From DATDCY01 sp031406795 [NCBI: Candidatus Rokuibacteriota bacterium] (GTDB taxonomy: Bacteria; JAUVQV01), in NCBI GenBank assembly GCA_031406795.1, contig JANOHV010000155.1, forward strand, positions 1 to 10,487: a stretch of 10,487 nt of DNA, written 5' to 3'. Positions 6,640 through 10,487 of this stretch are shown one piece after another; positions within the stretch are counted from its first letter, which is position 1; every line of letters begins with the position of its first letter. The notes under the pieces are model-generated. The model did no database searches, was not told the DNA's origin, and saw only the letters and a program-made list of their open reading frames with translations. A program made the position numbers and the translations under genes.

Positions 6640-7803
6640 CTATCGCGTCGGACGTTTCGGCCGGCCGGCGGGCGGCACCTGCGCCGCCCGCTGCCTGAGC
6701 CGCTCGATGCGCGCGTGCAACTTCTTGTTGCCGCGGTACTTGGCGACCAGCTCCTGCAGCGCCGCCTCCTTCTTCTCCAGCAGCTTCCTGCGCCGGCGCG
6801 GCTTCTGCGTCGCCAGCAGCCAGGCGGTGAGCAGCGGCAGTGCGATCGACGCGTCGCAGTAGGCGGTGACGTTGTTGATCGTCGCGTCCTTGACCTTGCC
6901 CCAGGAGCGCGCCTCGGAGGCCGTCGCGCCCGAGAGCCCGCCCCAATGCGGCGCGTCCGCCGTGTACTGGACGAAGAAGTCGTGCCCGCCCTGGTTGTCC
7001 TCGAGGATCTGCCAGAGCGTCGGCTGGGTCTGCATGAAGAAGTTCTTCGGGGCGCCGCCGCCGACCATCAGCGCGCCGTTCTTCTTCGCCATGCGCACCA
7101 GGGCGGCGGTCTCGAGCACGTCGAGCGAGGGGTCGACCGGAACGCGGTTGCCCTCGAGATAGTTGATGACCAGGTTCATCCCGACCGAGGAGTCCCCCGG
7201 GGAGGCGACGTAGACCGGCACCCCGAGCTGCGCCGCCCGGCCGACGAAGGACTTGCCGGCCTGGGGCGCGCGCCGGTTGACCTCCTGCCCGAGAATGGCG
7301 TGCACGTCCGCGGTCGAGACCGGCTGGGGGAACTCGCGGTTGAGAAACGCCTCGATGATCGTGCGGTCGGTCTCGATCATCGTGTCGTCCTCCTGGATGA
7401 AGACATCGTAGATGCGCGCGATGCCGGCGTCCTTGAGCTCGTTGTCGTCGACCTGGAAATGCCCCTGACACATCGGGAAGTCGAAGGCGCGGTGCAGATC
7501 GTGATAGAGATTCGCGCCGGTGGAGATGATCCAGTCGACCCACCCGTTTTCCATCAGGGTGATCAGCGCGCCGGACATCCCGATCGGCGTCATCGCGCCG
7601 GCGAGGGTCAGGCAGACCGTGGCGTCGGCCTTGAGCATGTTCGCATAGACGTCGCAACTCTCGGCGAGGCGCCGCGCGTTGAAACCCATCCCGGCGTAGA
7701 CCTCGATGAGGTCCTTGACGGACATCCCGCGGCGCAGGCGGATCGGCTCGATGCTCCGGCCCTGCAGGTACTTCTTGTCCATCGCCTTGCACTGTCGGTT
7801 CAT
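6640..7803 (-). CDS. speY: Deoxyhypusine-synthase-like protein, probable polyamine (homospermidine-type) synthase
   Basis: The 387-residue protein belongs to the deoxyhypusine synthase fold family, NAD-dependent enzymes that transfer an aminobutyl group between amines. In eukaryotes and archaea the acceptor is a lysine of eIF5A/aIF5A, which bacteria lack, so a free polyamine acceptor is inferred here. Family features are [13 protein letters not shown] (~68-80), STGANLYHD (~94-102), [11 protein letters not shown] (~248-258) and [15 protein letters not shown] (~280-294). [10 protein letters not shown] contains Lys303, aligned with the catalytic Lys of the SWGK motif in human DHS, and is followed by [11 protein letters not shown]. 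Residues ~334-387 form a basic, probably helical tail. The start ATG 7803 has AAGGAGG 6 nt upstream; a second ATG 7 codons later is possible. It is co-transcribed with arginine decarboxylase. No agmatinase is visible, so the route from agmatine to putrescine is not shown. Confidence 0.87.
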   Translation of the reverse strand: MNRQCKAMDKKYLQGRSIEPIRLRRGMSVKDLIEVYAGMGFNARRLAESCDVYANMLKADATVCLTLAGAMTPIGMSGALITLMENGWVDWIISTGANLYHDLHRAFDFPMCQGHFQVDDNELKDAGIARIYDVFIQEDDTMIETDRTIIEAFLNREFPQPVSTADVHAILGQEVNRRAPQAGKSFVGRAAQLGVPVYVASPGDSSVGMNLVINYLEGNRVPVDPSLDVLETAALVRMAKKNGALMVGGGAPKNFFMQTQPTLWQILEDNQGGHDFFVQYTADAPHWGGLSGATASEARSWGKVKDATINNVTAYCDASIALPLLTAWLLATQKPRRRRKLLEKKEAALQELVAKYRGNKKLHARIERLRQRAAQVPPAGRPKRPTR

Positions 7804-7809
7804 CGGCAC

Positions 7810-7816
7810 CCTCCTT
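7810..7816 (-). promoter_or_regulatory. Ribosome binding site of the deoxyhypusine-synthase-like gene
   Basis: AAGGAGG on the minus strand lies 6 nt before the ATG at 7803. It favours that start over the ATG at 7782 and over the open frame that continues upstream. Confidence 0.8.
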
Positions 7817-7839
7817 AGGCAACCTGTGGTGGCGGGGGA

Positions 7840-7868
7840 TTTGTAGCATTCCGCGGCCGGTTCTTCAA
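7840..7868 (-). promoter_or_regulatory. Candidate sigma-70 promoter for the polyamine operon
   Basis: On the minus strand a TTGAAG -35 box (7868-7863) is followed by 17 nt and a TACAAA -10 box (7845-7840) with an extended TGC just before it. The -10 box lies 36 nt upstream of the ATG at 7803, a normal leader length. In such GC-rich DNA this match stands out, but it is a prediction from pattern only. Confidence 0.5.
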
Positions 7869-7882
7869 CCCCGGCCGCGAAT

Positions 7883-7917
7883 GTACGGCAGCAGGGGGAT
7901 CCCCGCGCCTGCCGCAC
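7883..7917. promoter_or_regulatory. Interrupted palindrome between divergent promoters, candidate operator
   Basis: The arms GTaCGGCAG (7883-7891) and CTGCCGcAC (7909-7917) are complementary at 8 of 9 positions. They enclose a perfect 10-bp palindrome, GGGGATCCCC (7895-7904), with a nearly common centre. The site lies between the two divergent promoter candidates, where a regulator could control both operons. No known operator consensus is recognised. Confidence 0.4.
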
Positions 7918-7934
7918 GAAGGCCCCGCCAGCCG

Positions 7935-7963
7935 TTGACACGGCGGTTCCCGTGCGGTTACAT
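7935..7963 (+). promoter_or_regulatory. Candidate sigma-70 promoter for the flavodiiron gene
   Basis: A perfect TTGACA (7935-7940) is followed by 17 nt and TTACAT (7958-7963), a weak -10 with 3 of 6 matches. The spacer holds two direct copies of GCGGTT (7943-7948 and 7954-7959), 11 bp apart, on one face of the helix. The expected leader of ~85 nt contains two small hairpins: CGGCG/CGCCG (7975-7990) and GGGCGC/GCGCCC (8015-8031). Confidence 0.45.
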
Positions 7964-8042
7964 AGGATTTGCAGCGGCGCCTTGACGCCGTCGAAGACCA
8001 TGGCTCCGGCAACCGGGCGCCCCGTGCGCCCGCAGGCAAAAG

Positions 8043-8047
8043 AGGAG
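8043..8047 (+). promoter_or_regulatory. Ribosome binding site of the flavodiiron gene
   Basis: AGGAG lies 7 nt before the ATG at 8055. It decides the start, since the next downstream Met (Met23) would cut into the conserved N-terminus. Confidence 0.75.
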
Positions 8048-8054
8048 ATCACCG

Positions 8055-9257
8055 ATGCATCCGTACCGCGCAACGCAGATCAGCGAACACGTCTGGTGGG
8101 TGGGAGCCGTGGACTGGAATATGCGCGACTTTCACGGCTACTCGACCGACCGCGGCACCACGTACAACGCCTACCTGGTGATGGGCGAGAAGATCACCTT
8201 GATCGACACCGTAAAGGCGCCCTTCTGCGGCGAGTTGCTCGGCCGCGTCGCCTCCGTCGTCGACCCGGCCGAGATCAGCTACATCGTCTCAAACCACGCG
8301 GAGATGGACCACTCCGGAGGCCTGGCGACCGTCATCGGCGCGGTGAAACCCGAAAAGGTCTTCGCCTCGCAGTTGGGTGCGCGAGCGCTCGCGGAGCACT
8401 TCCGGCTGCCGCTGCCGATCACGCCGGTGAAAGACGGCGAGGTCCTCGACCTCGGGAATCTGAAGATCACCTTCGCCGAAACCCGGATGGTGCATTGGCC
8501 CGACAGCATGGTGTCGTGGCTCCCCGGGGACGACGTGCTCTTCTCGCAGGACGGTTTCGGCATGCACCTGGCCAGCAGCGAACGATTCGCCGATCAGATC
8601 GACGCGTCGGTCCTCGAGTTCGAAGGCGCCCGCTACTTCGCCAACATCCTGCTGCCGTTCGCCCCGCTCGTCGCCAAAGTCATCGCCCGGCTCCCGACGC
8701 TCGGGATCGCCCCGAAGGTCATCGCCCCGGATCACGGGCCGATCTGGCGGCAGGACCTCGGGCAGATTCTCGGCTGGTACGCGACCTGGACGCTCCAGAA
8801 GAAACGCCGCAAGGCGCTCGTGGTCTACGACACGATGTGGAACAGCACCTCGCAGATGGCGCACGCGATCGCCGACGGGCTCGACGCCGGAGGCGTGAGC
8901 GTCAAGCTGATGTCGCTCAAGGCCAACCACCGCAGCGACGTCGTGCACGAGGTGCTCGATGCCGGCGCCCTGCTGGTCGGCTCGCCGACGCTCAACAACA
9001 ACATTTACCCGTCGCTCGCGGACTTCCTGACCTACCTGAAAGGGCTCAAGCCCCAGAATCTGATCGGCGCCGCCTTCGGTTCCCACGGCTGGAGCGGCGA
9101 AGCGGTGGGGCAGGTGAAGGAGTACCTCGAGGCGATGAAAGTGGAACTGGTCCACGAGGGGCTGCGCCAGAAGTTCGTCCCGGATGCGAACTGCCTCGGC
9201 GAGTGCGCCGCACTCGGAAAGACCACCGCCGAAAAACTCATCGCCCGGGTCGGTTAG
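8055..9257 (+). CDS. fprA: A-type flavodiiron protein (FprA), O2 and/or NO reductase
   Basis: Flavodiiron proteins are cytosolic enzymes that reduce O2 to water or NO to N2O, protecting anaerobes and microaerophiles. The 400-residue protein has the standard two-domain layout. The N-terminal metallo-beta-lactamase-like domain (~1-250) holds the complete diiron ligand set: His81, Glu83 and Asp85 (with His86) in SNHAEMDHSGG, then His147, Asp166 and His227. These match the spacing known for Moorella FprA. The flavodoxin-like domain (~253-395) has FMN-binding loops YDTMWNST (258-265), SPTLNNNIYP (310-319) and GSHGWSGEA (342-350). There is no C-terminal rubredoxin or flavin reductase extension, so electrons must come from a separate donor not visible here. 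It stands alone on the + strand with its own promoter candidate. Substrate preference cannot be read from sequence. Confidence 0.96.
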   Translation: MHPYRATQISEHVWWVGAVDWNMRDFHGYSTDRGTTYNAYLVMGEKITLIDTVKAPFCGELLGRVASVVDPAEISYIVSNHAEMDHSGGLATVIGAVKPEKVFASQLGARALAEHFRLPLPITPVKDGEVLDLGNLKITFAETRMVHWPDSMVSWLPGDDVLFSQDGFGMHLASSERFADQIDASVLEFEGARYFANILLPFAPLVAKVIARLPTLGIAPKVIAPDHGPIWRQDLGQILGWYATWTLQKKRRKALVVYDTMWNSTSQMAHAIADGLDAGGVSVKLMSLKANHRSDVVHEVLDAGALLVGSPTLNNNIYPSLADFLTYLKGLKPQNLIGAAFGSHGWSGEAVGQVKEYLEAMKVELVHEGLRQKFVPDANCLGECAALGKTTAEKLIARVG

Positions 9258-9397
9258 CCCGGGTCGCTGGGGAGGCCCCGGCACGCCACGGCGGCGTTGC
9301 TTCTCGCGTCGCTTGTGCGGCGGGCACGAGCCCGCCTCCGCGCACGCTCGGCGCTGCCTTGCCGTGCCGCACCGGGACGCTCCCGATCGACCCGGGC
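9243..9397. repeat. Direct and inverted copies of a 10-bp GC-rich repeat in a structured spacer
   Basis: GCCCGGGTCG occurs at 9243-9252 and again at 9257-9266, a 14-bp period that straddles the fprA stop codon. Its perfect reverse complement, CGACCCGGGC, lies at 9388-9397. Inside this frame GGCACG (9280-9285) pairs with CGTGCC (9363-9368), and a further hairpin lies near the centre. The nesting predicts one long branched stem-loop covering most of the convergent gap. No gene is seen in the gap. Confidence 0.55.
9315..9345. terminator. GC-rich hairpin between convergent genes, possible terminator
   Basis: GGCGGGC (9319-9325) and GCCCGCC (9330-9336) form a perfect 7-bp stem with loop ACGA. The stem can extend with GTGC (9315-9318) and GCAC (9342-9345) across a 5-nt bulge. 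It lies between fprA and the convergent metallopeptidase gene, where a two-way terminator would be expected. No T-tract follows on either strand, so intrinsic termination is uncertain. Confidence 0.35.
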
Positions 9398-9421
9398 AGC
9401 ACGTTCAGGAACTGGATCGGA

Positions 9422-10276
9422 TCAGAGCTCGCGCGCTGAAAAGGTGTCGCAGCGGGCGATGTCGCCGCTCTCGAAGCCGCGGCGGAACCAGCCGGCGCGC
9501 TGCGCCGAGGAGCCGTGGGTGAAGCTGTCCGGTACGACGCGCCCGCGCGTCTGGCGCTGAAGGCGGTCGTCCCCGATCGCGGCGGCCGCTCGCAGCGCCT
9601 CCTCGAGGTCGCCGGGATCGAGCAGCCCCCGCGCCTTGTCCGCGCGGCTGCCCCAGACCCCGGCGAAACAATCCGCCTGCAATTCGAGGCGCACCGAGAG
9701 GTTGTTCGCCTCGCGCTCGCCCGCCCTGCCCCGCGCCTCGCGCACTTTCGCCTCGAGGCCGAGAAGGTTCTGCACGTGGTGCCCGACCTCGTGGGCGAGC
9801 ACGTAGGCCTGCGCGAAGTCACCGGATGCGCCGAAGCGCCGATCGAGCTCGCCGAAGAAGGAAAGGTCGACATAGAGCTTGTGGTCGCCGGGGCAGTAGA
9901 ACGGGCCGGTCGCCGCACCGGCCATGCCGCAGGCGGACTCGACCGCTTCGGTGAACAGCACGAGCTTCGGCGCCTCGTAGGCCCGGCCCTTCTCCCGGAA
10001 GATTGCTCCCCAGGTGTCCTCGGTGTCGGCGAGGACCACCGAGGCGAATTCGGCGAGCCTGTTCTCGGCCGCGGGCCGCGGCTCGTTCGTCTGCTCGACG
10101 CTCGGGCTGCCTCCCGGGGGGATCGTGTTCAGAATCGTCGCGGGATCGATCCCGAAGTACAGGCCGATGAGCACCAGCACCAGCGTCCCGAGGCCGCCGC
10201 CCGCAAGCCCCGGGGTGATGCGCAGACCCCTGCGGTCTTCCACGTTGTCGCTGCGGCGGCCGCTCTCCCAGCGCAT
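9422..10276 (-). CDS. Membrane-anchored neutral zinc metallopeptidase (YpfJ/KPN_02809 family)
   Basis: The 284-residue protein matches the putative neutral zinc metallopeptidase family that includes E. coli YpfJ. It has a short charged N-terminus (MRWESGRRSDNVEDRRG), one transmembrane segment at ~26-43 and a Pro/Gly-rich linker. The peptidase domain follows, probably in the periplasm. The zinc site is HEVGHH (His162, Glu163, His166), with a likely third ligand Glu198 in RLELQADCFAGVWG. Other typical segments are FYCPGDHKLYVDLSFF (~126-141), DPGDLEEAL (~220-228), FTHGSSAQRAGWFRRGF (~252-268) and the C-terminal CDTF. The MRWE start and total length agree with the family. A weak GAGGGG lies upstream. 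The gene is convergent with fprA and separated by 164 bp. The family's physiological substrate is not established, so no pathway is assigned. Confidence 0.92.
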   Translation of the reverse strand: MRWESGRRSDNVEDRRGLRITPGLAGGGLGTLVLVLIGLYFGIDPATILNTIPPGGSPSVEQTNEPRPAAENRLAEFASVVLADTEDTWGAIFREKGRAYEAPKLVLFTEAVESACGMAGAATGPFYCPGDHKLYVDLSFFGELDRRFGASGDFAQAYVLAHEVGHHVQNLLGLEAKVREARGRAGEREANNLSVRLELQADCFAGVWGSRADKARGLLDPGDLEEALRAAAAIGDDRLQRQTRGRVVPDSFTHGSSAQRAGWFRRGFESGDIARCDTFSAREL

Positions 10277-10487
10277 GATCGGGTCAGTCCCCCTCGCACA
10301 GTGTAGACGCTTTCTGCGCGGAAGAAAACCCTCCGGGCACTCCTCAGCACGGCTACGTCAAAGTCCGTCGGTCTCCCGAGGCGGCTCGGCGAGCAATGGT
10401 GGCACCCACGGGCCCAACCGTACGGCTACGGGGCTGATCCGGGTTGCGAGAGGGGTGCAAGAACGCGGCAGCGGGTGCCTGAGGGCT
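10277..10487. other. Right-edge intergenic region upstream of the metallopeptidase gene
   Basis: I find no convincing gene in these 211 bp. On the minus strand TACACT (10305-10300) could be a -10 box for the metallopeptidase gene, but no good -35 box lies at the right distance. A 9-bp direct repeat ACGGCTACG occurs at 10349-10357 and 10422-10430, next to an 8-bp palindrome CCGTACGG (10418-10425). Minus-strand frames remain open from the edge for about 40 codons, but show no recognisable protein. Confidence 0.4.

Noticed and set aside
6715-7818. Plus-strand open frame of 367 codons opposite the deoxyhypusine-synthase-like gene
   Set aside because: Shadow frame rich in Arg, Asp, Val and Leu, with no motif; the minus-strand gene is clear.
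6080-7849. Reading the arginine decarboxylase frame as one 589-residue protein
   Set aside because: The upstream ~400 residues are an out-of-frame shadow of the deoxyhypusine-synthase-like gene. A strong ribosome site at 6630-6637 and the family N-terminus MYVPTK set the true start at 6625.
9266-9281. GGGG-AGG-CCCC mini-hairpin just after the fprA stop as an intrinsic terminator
   Set aside because: The stem is only 4-5 bp with no T-tract; the larger nested structure around it explains the region better.
7952-9439. Plus-strand 495-codon frame overlapping fprA
   Set aside because: Arg-rich alternative frame of fprA with no domain; fprA has all metal and flavin ligands.
9515-10306. Plus-strand 263-codon frame opposite the metallopeptidase gene
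   Set aside because: Antisense shadow with no family features; the minus strand carries HEVGHH and the full family signature.
10400-10440. Possible group II intron domain V or tRNA remnant suggested by CGTACGGTT on the minus strand
   Set aside because: The surrounding bases do not form the 34-nt domain V hairpin, no reverse transcriptase is present, and no tRNA cloverleaf can be drawn.

Overview
The window is GC-rich DNA (roughly 70% by eye), densely coded, and looks like a chromosomal segment of a free-living Gram-negative bacterium. Diderm signs are a cytosolic peptidoglycan-recycling set (Mpl, LdcA, a signal-less NagZ, AmgK, MurU) and an exported MltB-type lytic transglycosylase. The combination with a pyruvoyl-dependent arginine decarboxylase, a deoxyhypusine-synthase-like protein, a flavodiiron protein and a PilZ protein fits a deltaproteobacterium-like or candidate-phylum lineage that meets low oxygen. 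That placement is a guess from gene content. I see no transposase, phage, CRISPR, tRNA or rRNA gene.

Region 1 (left edge to 6072, + strand) is one tightly packed operon: mpl (5' end outside the window), ldcA, nagZ, amgK, murU, an mltB-like gene and a small PilZ gene. Every junction overlaps; four are 4-bp ATGA/GTGA overlaps and two are longer (22 and 14 nt). The encoded enzymes converge on one product. The lytic transglycosylase releases anhydro-muropeptides. NagZ removes GlcNAc. LdcA trims the tetrapeptide to a tripeptide. AmgK and MurU turn free MurNAc into UDP-MurNAc. Mpl joins UDP-MurNAc to the tripeptide. The PilZ gene at the end raises the possibility of c-di-GMP input, but one motif residue is atypical.

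Region 2 (6080 to 7803, - strand) is a two-gene polyamine operon: a deoxyhypusine-synthase-like gene followed 14 nt later by pyruvoyl-dependent arginine decarboxylase. It converges on region 1, with only 7 nt between the stop codons; a hairpin spans both stops.

Region 3 (7804 to 8054) is a 251-bp divergent intergenic stretch with a good promoter candidate on each side and an interrupted palindrome between them. Region 4 (8055 to 9257, + strand) encodes a flavodiiron protein (FprA type) with all diiron ligands in place. A 164-bp structured spacer with nested inverted repeats separates it from a convergent membrane-anchored neutral zinc metallopeptidase (9422 to 10276, - strand). The last 211 bp hold that gene's upstream region and no gene I can recognise. 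No gene-free stretch exceeds 300 bases.
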